A stretch of DNA of 64,000 nt from Clostridium homopropionicum DSM 5847. GTDB taxonomy: Bacteria > Bacillota > Clostridia > Clostridiales > Clostridiaceae. Location: the NCBI RefSeq assembly GCF_001263795.1, contig NZ_LHUR01000022.1:124001-188000 (forward strand), in the 5' to 3' direction. The number at the start of each line of letters is the position of its first letter. The stretch's first letter is position 1. The position numbers were made by a program, and so were the translations under genes. The notes below the pieces were generated by a model. That model searched no databases. It was given only the letters and a program-made list of their open reading frames with translations, and was not told the origin of the DNA. Shown here piece after piece: positions 52,509 to 61,268 of the stretch.

Positions 52509-53003
52509 ATGAGTCAATGTTCTTTTATAGCCACAGATTATGAACTCTCTGAAATAGATAATTTAAAATTAAATTCAAAAGTTATCACTGTTGGAGATGC
52601 AATAAAGTTAGGTATAAAACCACATGAATTAATGCCTTGGGAAAAAATGAACCCAAACGACGAAGTATTAATTGTTAATGATGAATTTGATATGGGAGAA
52701 TTAGTTATCAAAAAGGATTCAAGTTTTGAAAGAAATGTAAGCTGGTATACAAGTAAACCTTTTATTTATTCAATAGAATTTGCTTACACAGAATCAAGAG
52801 CAGAGCAGCTATTAGAATACCTAAAAGAAAATCTTCTAATGGGACATATTTTAGAATTATGGACTGTATGGCTTGATGAAAAGCAAAACATTAAACCAGA
52901 TTTTTATAAATATGATGAACTCTCCATAGATTTGATAAAGAAAATCTATGATACTCGTAAGGTACACCATACAATTCGCAGTTGTACCATAATTGAAAGA
53001 TGA
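52509..53003 (+). CDS. Orphan cytosolic protein (164 residues)
   Basis: ATAGGAAGTGATAAT precedes the ATG. The acidic product begins MSQCSFIATDYELSEIDN and contains GIKPHELMPWEKMNPNDEVLIV, an EFAYTESRAEQLLEYLKENLLMGHILELWTVWLD block, and a basic end. It has no signal peptide or membrane segment. I recall similar uncharacterised proteins in Clostridium and Bacillus variable regions but know no function. Confidence 0.6.
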   Translation: MSQCSFIATDYELSEIDNLKLNSKVITVGDAIKLGIKPHELMPWEKMNPNDEVLIVNDEFDMGELVIKKDSSFERNVSWYTSKPFIYSIEFAYTESRAEQLLEYLKENLLMGHILELWTVWLDEKQNIKPDFYKYDELSIDLIKKIYDTRKVHHTIRSCTIIER

Positions 53004-53304
53004 ATCTAGTACCGAAAAAGCCTCAGAAGTTTTAGAGTTTAATATTAATCCTAAAGATTATATTGAGTATAAGGCAATGAGAAGACTTCTAATGGGAAAT
53101 TATTATTTTGCTATTAATCCAACCTCAAACAAAACTGATGGAATTATAGAATATGCAGCATATATTACAATTTCAAAGGATTTTAATACTGCTTATGGTT
53201 ATACGCAAAACTTGATAAAAAACTATGGACAAGGTGCATATTTTAAATCCAGTAAGGATTTAAAAACACCACAAAATAAGAATTCAGCTATGATAAAGCT
53301 GTAA
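52993..53304 (+). pseudogene. Probable 5'-truncated gene fragment
   Basis: An open frame overlapping the previous stop by 11 bases and beginning only at a TTG without ribosome binding site. The readable part (NPKDYIEYKAMRRLLMGNYYFAINPTSNKTDGIIEYAAYITISKDFNTAYGY...) looks like the end of a larger, perhaps secreted, protein. The N-terminus and any signal sequence are missing. I treat it as a remnant. Confidence 0.4.
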
Positions 53305-53341
53305 TTGAACCATTATTTAGATGATTGAAGGTGTAATCAAC

Positions 53342-53557
53342 ATGCAATTGTGGTTTATATTTTACTCTATTTTCGCAATTGTTATAATTTGTATAATTTT
53401 AATATTACTCGCTTTAAAAAAGTTTACAAAGGCTTTTAAAAAATTATTAATTATTCTTACACTGATAACCTTTCTTCTACTATGCTATTTCACAAATCAT
53501 AACTTTAATATTTTTATAAAAAGTAAGCTTTCTTCACAAAAGTGCCAATTGCTATAA
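53342..53557 (+). pseudogene. Truncated small membrane protein (left part of split gene)
   Basis: AAGGTG precedes an ATG at 53342 (MQLWFIFYSIFAIV). The 71-residue product has two membrane segments separated by a basic loop, then FTNHNFNIFIKSKLSSQ and a short unrelated end. The second membrane segment and the following 12 residues are repeated at 61281-61365 in a frame that goes on for another 60 residues. So this copy probably lacks its native C-terminal domain. Confidence 0.55.
53447..53531 (+). repeat. 85 bp direct repeat, left copy
   Basis: Aligns without gaps to 61281-61365 with 6 mismatches; the first 33 bases are identical. Spacing between the copies is 7834 bp. The repeat flanks the IS remnant and the whole sigma-54-controlled catabolic module. 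Confidence 0.85.
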
Positions 53558-53670
53558 AAAATATGCTTAGGTCACCGATTGTAATGCTAATTTTAAGTTT
53601 TATAATACTCGTACCTATATTTTTTTAAATTATTAACACTAAAGTATATTATCCATATTTTTCAATATTA

Positions 53671-54110
53671 AGTTGATGACATTGGCCTAACGGCTCCAAA
53701 TTTTTTTGAGCCTTTTGAGCTAAATAATAAAACAAATCTTCAAAAACTCTATAATCTCTTGTGGCATTTTTCCTTGAAAATTATGATACACTTGGAGCAT
53801 TAATTAGTCTTTTTAATTTTAAATTAGACCAAGTCTCACTATCAAGCTCTCTAAGACTTTTACAACCTCGAATATTAAAGTATAACATTGAAAATAAATG
53901 TGATTTAGTATCGAAATGTTGAGTTCTATATTCTGTTGCATGCTTCTTAATGATATTATTAAGAAAGCTACCTTTAATTTCCTCTATTAATTTATGAAAA
54001 ACTAGCTTATTATTTTTATTAAGAAACATTTAAAAACCTCCTTGTGAATGGTTGCTTGTCACTTCCATTTAAACACAAAGAGGTTTCCTTTTTCATTATT
54101 AAATTGCTAC
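53671..54110 (-). mobile_element. IS4-family transposase remnant (DUF4372 N-terminal part)
   Basis: A start at 54029 behind AAGGAGG gives 82 residues matching the N-terminus of IS4-type transposases (HFDTKSHLFSMLYFNIRGCKSLRELDS). An in-frame TAA replaces a likely Gln codon, after which the homologous reading continues (FSRKNATRDYRVFEDLFYYLAQKAQ) to about 53671 and then breaks off. The catalytic DDE part and the other IS end are missing. The upstream segment to about 54110 looks like the IS terminal region. Nothing else is seen between 53558 and 54341. Confidence 0.75.
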
Positions 54111-54341
54111 CAATTTTTTTGTGTCAACAAGAAAGTTTTACTTTGATTCAACGCTAGGGTGACTCTATTTTATATATGTTTATCTTGGATTTTTAATTTG
54201 TACTTACCCTGTATTCAGTAAACTGATGTAGTTAAGGCATAGTTGTAACTTAGAGAGGGCCATTAATTTATTTTGCCCAGATAAGCTAATCTCTTTAATA
54301 TAAATCTTTATTATTTTATTATAGAATTCTGCAAGTCAATT

Positions 54342-55451
54342 TTACTTTATTCGTTCTAGAATTGACTCAACTAAACCCGAAGTTATTGGATAAATATTAT
54401 TTGGAGCATTCCCAGCCTCTGTCGCTTTTTGAGCAACCTCAGCTATATCTAATTCTGGTATTCCGCACTCTGAAAGTGTTGCTCTTAATCCTATCGCCTT
54501 TTTTATTCTATTCAGCTCTTCACTTAGCCCTCTAGCATCATTAAGTCCCAATTGTTTTGCGAAATTATTTAACTCAGGTCGTACTTCTGCATTAATCATA
54601 TACCATTCATCTGCGGTTAATGCACAAGCTTCGCCATGCGGTATGTTATATTTAGCAGTTATGTGATACGAGCATGCATGAGAACCTGTAGTTCCTGTTT
54701 GAGAAAAAGCCATTCCTGCCAAGAGACTGGCAACAGCCATTTTATTTCGTGCCTCCGTGTCATTTTCATTGTTTACTAAATGTTCAAGTGTTTCAAAAAC
54801 AATCTTTGATGCATAAAGCGCTACCGCATCTGTAGATGGATTGGCCTTTTTACTTGACATTGCATCCAAGGCATGCATCAAAGCATCAATTCCACTTGAA
54901 GCTGTTACCTTTTTAGGGCAAGTGTATGTAAGCACTGGATCTACAATAGCAAGTTTTGGGAAAAATCCCGGATTCGCCAATGACTTTTTAACGCCGTTTT
55001 TCTTATCACTAACAATTGAAACTGCTGTAACTTCACTTCCTGTTCCTGCAGTTGTTGGTACTGCAATAATTGGAATAACATTCTCTATAGTTTTCCCTTC
55101 AAGAATTTCTCTTGTATTTTTTGCACATCCTACAACTACTGCTGCTAATTTTGCACAATCGATGGCACTTCCTCCGCCAACAGCTATAATACAATCTGCA
55201 TTTTGTTCCTTAGCCTGTTCAGCTAAATTATCTACATTTTCTATACTTGGATTAGGTTCAACTTCTGAAACAATCCTTATTGTTTTAATTCCGATATCTT
55301 GTTGAATAGTTGTTGATATATCCATTATTGACTGAAAAGGATCAGAAAGAATAATTGGGTTGTGTAGATTTAAACGTTTAAGATGATTTTTAATTCTTCT
55401 AATCTCCCCTTCCCCAAAGATGATATCTGTCGGTTGATAAAAATTCCACAT
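54342..55451 (-). CDS. Iron-containing alcohol dehydrogenase of the aldolase operon
   Basis: A 369-residue type III dehydrogenase: DIIFGEGEIRRI, AVGGGSAIDCAKLAAVV, PTTAGTGSEVTAVSIV, SGIDALMHALDAM and GSHACSYHITAKYNIPHGEACAL with the metal-binding Asp and His residues. TTGGAGG precedes the ATG at 55451. It is the last gene of the transporter-dehydrogenase-aldolase unit. It probably reduces the aldehyde released by the aldolase, regenerating NAD+. A hairpin separates it from the aldolase gene. Confidence 0.93.
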   Translation of the reverse strand: MWNFYQPTDIIFGEGEIRRIKNHLKRLNLHNPIILSDPFQSIMDISTTIQQDIGIKTIRIVSEVEPNPSIENVDNLAEQAKEQNADCIIAVGGGSAIDCAKLAAVVVGCAKNTREILEGKTIENVIPIIAVPTTAGTGSEVTAVSIVSDKKNGVKKSLANPGFFPKLAIVDPVLTYTCPKKVTASSGIDALMHALDAMSSKKANPSTDAVALYASKIVFETLEHLVNNENDTEARNKMAVASLLAGMAFSQTGTTGSHACSYHITAKYNIPHGEACALTADEWYMINAEVRPELNNFAKQLGLNDARGLSEELNRIKKAIGLRATLSECGIPELDIAEVAQKATEAGNAPNNIYPITSGLVESILERIK

Positions 55452-55501
55452 GATTATTTCCTCCAATATAGTTTTCAAACCTTTATTTATTTATTTGGAA
55501 T

Positions 55502-55536
55502 AAGAAACCCCACTAAATACGAAAATGGGGTTTCTT
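55502..55536 (-). terminator. Intra-operon hairpin between aldolase and Fe-ADH genes
   Basis: Perfect 11 bp stem AAGAAACCCCA / TGGGGTTTCTT with a 13-base loop. The T-tract after it is broken (ATTCC), so it may be a partial terminator or a processing/stability hairpin that lowers Fe-ADH expression. Confidence 0.6.
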
Positions 55537-55608
55537 AATAAAGTTGAATATTTCTAGCTCAGTTACTAATTTGGAATTCCAGGACATAAATGAAATAAAC
55601 TCTTATAT

Positions 55609-56400
55609 TTACTTCCCATCTGCAATATTTGTCTTGAAATGCTGAACTGCCTTTACAGCCTGATTTGCAAGTTCTGTAGCATCAGACATAAAATATATTA
55701 CACTATACCCTTTTTCATAAAATTTCTTTGCTACTTCAACATTAGGTGCTATAGTTCCAAGAAATTTTCCTGAAGCTTTAGTAGCTGTCTCTATTTTTTT
55801 AATTGCTTCTTGAACCTCCGCTACTGCTGGATTAGCTAAATATCCCATTGCTGTAGAAAGATCTGATGGTCCTATAAATATACCATCCACTCCTGGTACA
55901 GAAACAATATCCTCAATATTTTCTACCCCTTCTGGAGTTTCAATTGCCACCATTACAATGGTATCTTGATTAGCTCTTGAATAATAATCCAGTTTATTCA
56001 TACTAAAATTAACTGCTCTCTGGCTTCCTGCAATACCGCGAAAGCCTTCCGGAGCATATTTGCAAGATTTTACCGCATATTCAGCTTCCTCTTTTGTTGA
56101 AACATAAGGTACATGTACACCATAAGCTCCTGCATCTAAAACTTGTTTACTCCAAACCATATCATTCCATGGTAATCGTACAAAAGGCGCACAATCAGTA
56201 CCTTTTGTAGCCTGTATAATAGAAACCAAAGAAGGAAGGTCTAATGGAGCATGTTCCATGTCAATAACCAAAATATCAAACCCAGCTTCTGCAAGTATTT
56301 CTGCACTTATATTACTTCCCATTTGCGCCCATGCAGCAGAAACAGGTTCTCTGCGACGTAATTTATTCATAATATTTGAATCAAAAAAAGATTTTGCCAT
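55609..56400 (-). CDS. HpcH/HpaI family aldolase
   Basis: A 263-residue class II pyruvate aldolase. FDILVIDMEHAPLDLPSL, PFVRLPWND with the catalytic Arg, GAYGVHVPYVST, MVAIETPEGVENI with a metal-binding Glu, and GIFIGPSDLSTAMGY with the metal Asp are all present. The family splits 4-hydroxy-2-oxo acids into pyruvate (or oxaloacetate) and an aldehyde. It lies between a 2-hydroxyacid dehydrogenase and an aldehyde-reducing Fe-ADH, which fits oxidation, cleavage and reduction in sequence. AGGGAG precedes the ATG. Confidence 0.93.
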   Translation of the reverse strand: MAKSFFDSNIMNKLRRREPVSAAWAQMGSNISAEILAEAGFDILVIDMEHAPLDLPSLVSIIQATKGTDCAPFVRLPWNDMVWSKQVLDAGAYGVHVPYVSTKEEAEYAVKSCKYAPEGFRGIAGSQRAVNFSMNKLDYYSRANQDTIVMVAIETPEGVENIEDIVSVPGVDGIFIGPSDLSTAMGYLANPAVAEVQEAIKKIETATKASGKFLGTIAPNVEVAKKFYEKGYSVIYFMSDATELANQAVKAVQHFKTNIADGK

Positions 56401-56454
56401 ATCAAAAACTCCCTTCAGTAAACAAAATTTAATATACCAACAACTTAGTTATTA

Positions 56455-57420
56455 TTAAATATACTTGTGTGACACTACTGGATATTTCGGCTCACAATTA
56501 TTAAGTACATTATCAATTGCCATTGATGCTTCTAGTCCCATTGAATCCATAGTTTCAAACGTAAGAGCGGCATTATGCGGAGAAACAATAATATTGTCTA
56601 ATGAAAACAAAGGATTTTCCTTTGATGCCGGTTCTTTCTGGAACACATCACATGCAGCACCGGCAATTATCTTGTTGCTTAGTGCCCAATAAAGTGAACC
56701 TTCATCTACAATTGAACCTCTTGCACAATTTATGAAATATGCTGTATTTTTCATTTTTGAAAAGAATGCTTTGTTTACCATGTTTTTAGTCTCATTTGTT
56801 GCCGGCAAATGGGTAGAAATAAAATCAGCCTGAGATAAAATTTCATCCATACTTTTTACAGTAGAAACATATTCTGGAACTTTGTTTAAATCAAGATATG
56901 GATCATAAACAATAACTTTCATACTAAGTCCAAGTGCTGCTTTTTGTGCAACCAGTGAACCAATTCTTCCCATGCCTATAAGTCCAAGAACTTTTCCCGA
57001 AACATCTCTTCCTTTGTTTGCGTTTCTCGCTTCCCAATTACCCATACGTGTCAATTTATCCATTTGAACAAACTGACGAGCAGTTGCCATAATTAAACCA
57101 ATGGTATGCTCCGCTACTGCATTCGAATTTGCCTCAGGTGCAATTGCTACCCATATGCCATTTTGCCTGCAATACTCTAAATCCAGATTATCTGTCCCAA
57201 CACCAAAACGCCCAATAACTTTTAACTTTTTAGCAGCAGACAAAACTTCTTTGGGATAATCCGCCGTTCTAGCCAAAAGGCCATCTGCATTTGCAAGTAA
57301 TTGTTTTAATGTATCATAATCTGTTAATCCAGTTCCTTCAATAATTTCATAACCTCTTTCACGCAAGTATTCCATACCTAGTTCGGTTATTGGCTGCGGA
57401 ATTGCAATTTTATATGTCAT
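56455..57420 (-). CDS. D-2-hydroxyacid dehydrogenase (PGDH-like)
   Basis: A 321-residue NAD-dependent D-2-hydroxyacid dehydrogenase. The dinucleotide motif GLIGMGRIGSLVAQ follows TARQFVQMDKLTRMGNWEARN. NCARGSIVDEGSLYWAL holds the substrate Arg, and VSPHNAALTFE the catalytic His. It has no ACT or other regulatory domain, so it is not a biosynthetic SerA. The ATG at 57420 has TAGGAGGATA before it. It lies 20 bp after the transporter stop, in one operon. Family enzymes work in either direction; here oxidation of an imported hydroxy acid is inferred. Confidence 0.92.
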   Translation of the reverse strand: MTYKIAIPQPITELGMEYLRERGYEIIEGTGLTDYDTLKQLLANADGLLARTADYPKEVLSAAKKLKVIGRFGVGTDNLDLEYCRQNGIWVAIAPEANSNAVAEHTIGLIMATARQFVQMDKLTRMGNWEARNANKGRDVSGKVLGLIGMGRIGSLVAQKAALGLSMKVIVYDPYLDLNKVPEYVSTVKSMDEILSQADFISTHLPATNETKNMVNKAFFSKMKNTAYFINCARGSIVDEGSLYWALSNKIIAGAACDVFQKEPASKENPLFSLDNIIVSPHNAALTFETMDSMGLEASMAIDNVLNNCEPKYPVVSHKYI

Positions 57421-57440
57421 AAAAATATATCCTCCTATTT

Positions 57441-58721
57441 TTACCAACCATATACAGCGGGTATAATTATTATAGCTGCGATTGTCATAATCAAAGTAAT
57501 TGGTAAACCGACAATCACATAATGTTTATACTTGTATCCTCCTACTAAGGTTTGAGTTACACAAGGTGTTCCAACAGGTGTTGCCAATGCAAGCTGGCAT
57601 GCAATAATAACAGCAATACCAAAAGTTGCAGGATTAGCATTAATTCCTGTAGCAATATTAATTGCAATAGGGATTAGCATAGAGGCGATCGCTGCATTAG
57701 ACATAAAGTTAGTAAGAATTACTGTTATTACAATCAGCGCACTCAAAATAATAATAGGATTTGAATCTACGCCGAAGAAATTAATACATCCCTCTGCTAT
57801 CATTTCTCCTGCTCCAGATGTAACCATGCCTTTTGCAAAAGCCTGTGATGCACCTAAAATGATAATTGTGTTCCAGTCTACACCTGCAAGTGCTTCTTTG
57901 AATCCGATACACCTTGTAACTATTAATGCTGTAGCTCCTAATAATGCAACTGTTGTTATATCCCATACGCCTGCAACAAAGCCAATAACGCATCCCAATG
58001 TTATAATAGTAGTTAGATAAGTTTTATATTTTGGAATTTCAGTATTATTTGACTTGTTTTCCTCTGAAGACACATCAATAACAGATACATCTTCAAAGTT
58101 AAGGCTTTTTTTCATGATTGAGTATCCAAAAGTAGCAAAATATATAATCATTATTAAACATAATGGTAAACCAGCTTTACCTAAATCAAAAAAGCCCATT
58201 GCCGGAATCCCAGCATTTTGAAATATACCTTGACCAATCATCTGAGGTGTGGAACCAGCAAGTGTACAAACACCACCTGCGGCAGCCGCCATACCTGCGG
58301 CCATAATTGTATTTTTGTTAGTAATAACTCCTTTAGATTTAATTGCTATAGCGCCAATAAGAGGAATTACCATAGCTACAACCGCTGAATTACTGCAAAT
58401 TGCAGATAATATAAAAGCAAATGTTGTAACAATAACAATGAAAACTCTTTCATTTTGGGCTACCTTCGTTTTAAAAATCTTCTCACCCATAGCACTTGTA
58501 ACTCCATTTTCAAATAAGGCATTACCAACTATCATCATCGCAGCAACAAATATCGTTGCTGAAGCTCCAAATGATGAGTAAATATCTTTAATAGGTATAA
58601 CACCAGTTATTCCCATCGCTAAAGCTGCAAGCATCGCTGTCATAGACAAGGGGATTTTTTCAAGTGCAAAAGAGATAACAGACAGAAAAATAATAATAAT
58701 TGTTAGAGTACTTTGCGCCAT
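57441..58721 (-). CDS. DASS/SLC13-type anion transporter
   Basis: A 426-residue carrier with about 11 membrane segments and internal two-fold repeat. ICSNSAVVAMVIPLIGAIA and TNFMSNAAIASMLIPIAI are the paired SNT/SNA re-entrant motifs of SLC13/ArsB-like transporters. CTLAGSTPQMIGQGI and LATPVGTPCVTQTLVGGYKY are the second set. These transport di- and tricarboxylates or related anions. It is the first gene of the operon, behind a -24/-12 promoter (58884-58900) and a ~150-base leader, and should import the substrate of the pathway. Confidence 0.9.
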   Translation of the reverse strand: MAQSTLTIIIIFLSVISFALEKIPLSMTAMLAALAMGITGVIPIKDIYSSFGASATIFVAAMMIVGNALFENGVTSAMGEKIFKTKVAQNERVFIVIVTTFAFILSAICSNSAVVAMVIPLIGAIAIKSKGVITNKNTIMAAGMAAAAGGVCTLAGSTPQMIGQGIFQNAGIPAMGFFDLGKAGLPLCLIMIIYFATFGYSIMKKSLNFEDVSVIDVSSEENKSNNTEIPKYKTYLTTIITLGCVIGFVAGVWDITTVALLGATALIVTRCIGFKEALAGVDWNTIIILGASQAFAKGMVTSGAGEMIAEGCINFFGVDSNPIIILSALIVITVILTNFMSNAAIASMLIPIAINIATGINANPATFGIAVIIACQLALATPVGTPCVTQTLVGGYKYKHYVIVGLPITLIMTIAAIIIIPAVYGW

Positions 58722-58774
58722 ACTTGACCTCCTTTTTAATAAAAAATATAAATAAAACTTTCATATCTCTAAAA

Positions 58775-58786
58775 ATGCGGCCGCAT
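58775..58786. repeat. GC-rich 12 bp perfect palindrome in the operon leader
   Basis: ATGCGGCCGCAT, an outstanding GC-rich perfect palindrome in AT-rich DNA, between the sigma-54 promoter and the transporter start codon. It could be an operator for a second regulator. Confidence 0.45.
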
Positions 58787-58883
58787 ATTTTCAATTTTAA
58801 TTTCATTTTTATATATTGGCAAAGATGAAATCAAATTAAAAACATAGTTTTAGGTATATTTTCAGTTTTATATTAAATACCTT

Positions 58884-58900
58884 AGCAAATTGTATGCCAA
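58884..58900 (-). promoter_or_regulatory. Sigma-54 (-24/-12) promoter of the catabolic operon
   Basis: On the minus strand TTGGCATACAATTTGCT fits TGGCAY-N5-TTGCW exactly, with GG at -24 and GC at -12. The transcript would start near 58872, about 150 bases before the transporter. The adjacent gene encodes a sigma-54-dependent activator, which strongly supports the call. Confidence 0.85.
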
Positions 58901-58986
58901 CAATATAACTTTGGAATAGTATAAAATAGCAATAGCAAAAAACCTCTGGCAATTGTCTAAAATAAAAGATTTTTTTAGTAAAAAAC

Positions 58987-59017
58987 AAAAAAGAACCTAC
59001 CTTTTTTTGGTAAGTTC
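58987..59017 (-). terminator. Terminator of the PrpR-type regulator gene
   Basis: GAACTTACC, a 7-base loop and GGTAGGTTC are followed by TTTTTTGTTTTTT on the minus strand, 60 bases past the regulator stop. It is framed by AACCTCTG (58946) and CAGAGGTT (59031), an inverted pair that might be the activator's upstream binding site. The ~350 bp gap 58722-59077 holds this, the promoter and the palindrome. Confidence 0.75.
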
Positions 59018-59077
59018 ATTAGATTTAATCAGAGGTTGGTTTTATTTTTGTTTTAAATTTGTATCAAATTCGTTTCA

Positions 59078-61012
59078 TCATTTCAATCCATATTGTTTTA
59101 ACTTCCGCCATAATGTAGAGCGACTAATTCCTAATTCTTCTGCTACTTTATTTCTATTATCAGAATATTTTTGCATTGCCCTACGAATCAGTTTTGCCTC
59201 CTCCGACTCTATTTCGGTATTTTTAAGTGTTGTAAACACCTCTGAATTCAACTCTTCAGGATTTAGAATTTGCTTTATTTGAGAAATATCAATCTTACCT
59301 TTAAAATCATTTGCCACAATACGTAAACAAAGATTATTTAGCTGTCGTATGTTTCCATACCATTTAATTTTCTTAAGCAGTTCTTTCGCATCGTCGGTTA
59401 GTAACATAGGTGTTTCTTCAAGATGATATTTCTTTCTCAGCTTTTGAAGCAAATGTTCTGCCAGTATGCCAACATCATCTCCTCTTTCATTAATCGGAGG
59501 CAATGTCAAGCGAAGTCCATCCAAACGATAATATAAATCCAGCCGAAACCGATTCTCCATTGCTTGCTGAAATAAATTCTTATTTGTTGCAGCTATTATT
59601 CGAATATCAACTGGTAGTATTCTATTATCTCCTAATCGCATGATTTCACGTTCTTGTATTACTCTTAATAGTTTAGATTGCAGGCTTAATGATATTTCAC
59701 CTATTTCATCTAGAAAAATTGTACCAGTATGTGCCTGTTCAAATAAACCTACTTTCCCATTTGCCTGAGCTCCTGTAAAAGCACCTTTAACATATCCAAA
59801 CAGTTCGCTCTCTATTAAGCTTTCACTGATGGCTGCACAGTTTATTGCAACAAATGGCCCCTTACATCTTTTACTAGAATTGTGAATGCTTTGCGAAAAC
59901 AATTCCTTACCTGTACCTGATTGTCCAATAATAAGAATATCCGAGTCAATTTTTGAATATTTTTTTGCTTGTTTTATTACACTTTTAATAGCTGTACTTT
60001 CACCAATTATATCTTTAAAAGTATATTTTGCTACCCAACCCATGTTTTTTAATCTTTCACGAATATTCTTTTCTGTATTTTGAACTTGAGTGATATCCTG
60101 AAATGATACAATATGATAAATAGAACTATTTTTGATTCTTACCGGAACTTTATTAACTATTAGTTTTTTTCCAGAATAAGTAATGATATCATAAAAATAA
60201 CTATTTTCATCTGCACAAATTTCAGTCAATCGATTATTTCCAAGTACTTCATATACACCCTTGCCGACTATTTCCTCTTTAATATTCAAGATTTTTTTAG
60301 CTGTATGATTACATAATAATATTTTTTGTTCTACATCTATTTGTATTATTCCTTCTAAAGAATAATCAACAACTGTTTTTAATAATTCAGTTTTTTGTTG
60401 TTGCTGTAGATGTAATCGAACCATTTTTTTCATTTCGCTAAATGCATACCATAAAGCTGTATTTCCAGTTCGAATAATCAATGTTTTCATACCAAGGCTA
60501 GATGCATAACTACAAGTTTCAACTCCACCTATTAAGACTTTACATCCGTCATTATATGCCATATCGACAGTTTCTTTAACATCCATAAGTGAATATCTAT
60601 AATAAAGGCGAACATTTATATTCATTATTTTTGCCAAACGGTCTGTTCCCATGATCATAGAATGATTACCTACAACAGCTGTTAGTTGATTTCCAAAATT
60701 GTTTAATGCGTCTTTCAAACAATATATGATATCGTTACCAGAAACCGGTATATCAATTACAGGAATATTAGTCAATGCTTTGCGTAATAGCTCACATGTA
60801 ATTCCTCGTGATATAATAGCATCATAATAATCAAAATCATGAGCTTCAATAGTAGTAAACTGGCTACTTGGCACAGCCCGTTCCTCTAATATATATTGAC
60901 AATTTATATCCTTACTAATTTCATCAAAAGTTCGACAATGCTCTAAAAACGATTCTTGGACATTATCAAAAAAGCCTATAGTCGGAAAAACCAATGCAAC
61001 CCTTATTTTCAT
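59078..61012 (-). CDS. Sigma-54-dependent activator with PrpR N-terminal domain
   Basis: A 644-residue regulator in four parts: a PrpR-type periplasmic-binding-like sensor (about residues 1-190), a PAS domain (about 205-310), an AAA+ domain (about 330-560) and a Fis-type helix-turn-helix (end NRNKVAEELGISRSTLWRKLKQYGL). AAA+ motifs include Walker A GQSGTGKE, the sigma-54 contact loop GAFTGA and HTGTIFLDEIGEI. PrpR-N domains bind small organic acids. It is the predicted activator of the adjacent transporter-dehydrogenase-aldolase-ADH operon. It lies on the same strand, upstream, with its own terminator. Confidence 0.94.
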   Translation of the reverse strand: MKIRVALVFPTIGFFDNVQESFLEHCRTFDEISKDINCQYILEERAVPSSQFTTIEAHDFDYYDAIISRGITCELLRKALTNIPVIDIPVSGNDIIYCLKDALNNFGNQLTAVVGNHSMIMGTDRLAKIMNINVRLYYRYSLMDVKETVDMAYNDGCKVLIGGVETCSYASSLGMKTLIIRTGNTALWYAFSEMKKMVRLHLQQQQKTELLKTVVDYSLEGIIQIDVEQKILLCNHTAKKILNIKEEIVGKGVYEVLGNNRLTEICADENSYFYDIITYSGKKLIVNKVPVRIKNSSIYHIVSFQDITQVQNTEKNIRERLKNMGWVAKYTFKDIIGESTAIKSVIKQAKKYSKIDSDILIIGQSGTGKELFSQSIHNSSKRCKGPFVAINCAAISESLIESELFGYVKGAFTGAQANGKVGLFEQAHTGTIFLDEIGEISLSLQSKLLRVIQEREIMRLGDNRILPVDIRIIAATNKNLFQQAMENRFRLDLYYRLDGLRLTLPPINERGDDVGILAEHLLQKLRKKYHLEETPMLLTDDAKELLKKIKWYGNIRQLNNLCLRIVANDFKGKIDISQIKQILNPEELNSEVFTTLKNTEIESEEAKLIRRAMQKYSDNRNKVAEELGISRSTLWRKLKQYGLK

Positions 61013-61268
61013 ATATTCACACCCTTAAAATTCTTTTACCTAATTTAATTATTCATAGATTATTTAAAATAGATAATAAATTCTTATATAGAAATAAAAA
61101 TATACTAAGTATAGTGTATATGTTGATAGTATTAGTGTAAATACTGCTTTTTAAATAATTAAATTGTAATGGGTAGAATTGAAATTGGCTATATCATAAC
61201 TATAAAATAATATTTTAGAGCTATTCTCCACTTTTATGATTATATAGAAGATTGCGGGTGCATCCAAT

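Noticed and set aside
47400-53600. A complete integron with integrase
   Set aside because: No tyrosine recombinase or attI-like site is visible; only repeated boundary motifs and one attC-like fold support the cassette idea.
53671-54110. Active insertion sequence
   Set aside because: The transposase has an in-frame stop and lacks its catalytic part, and only one end of the element is seen.
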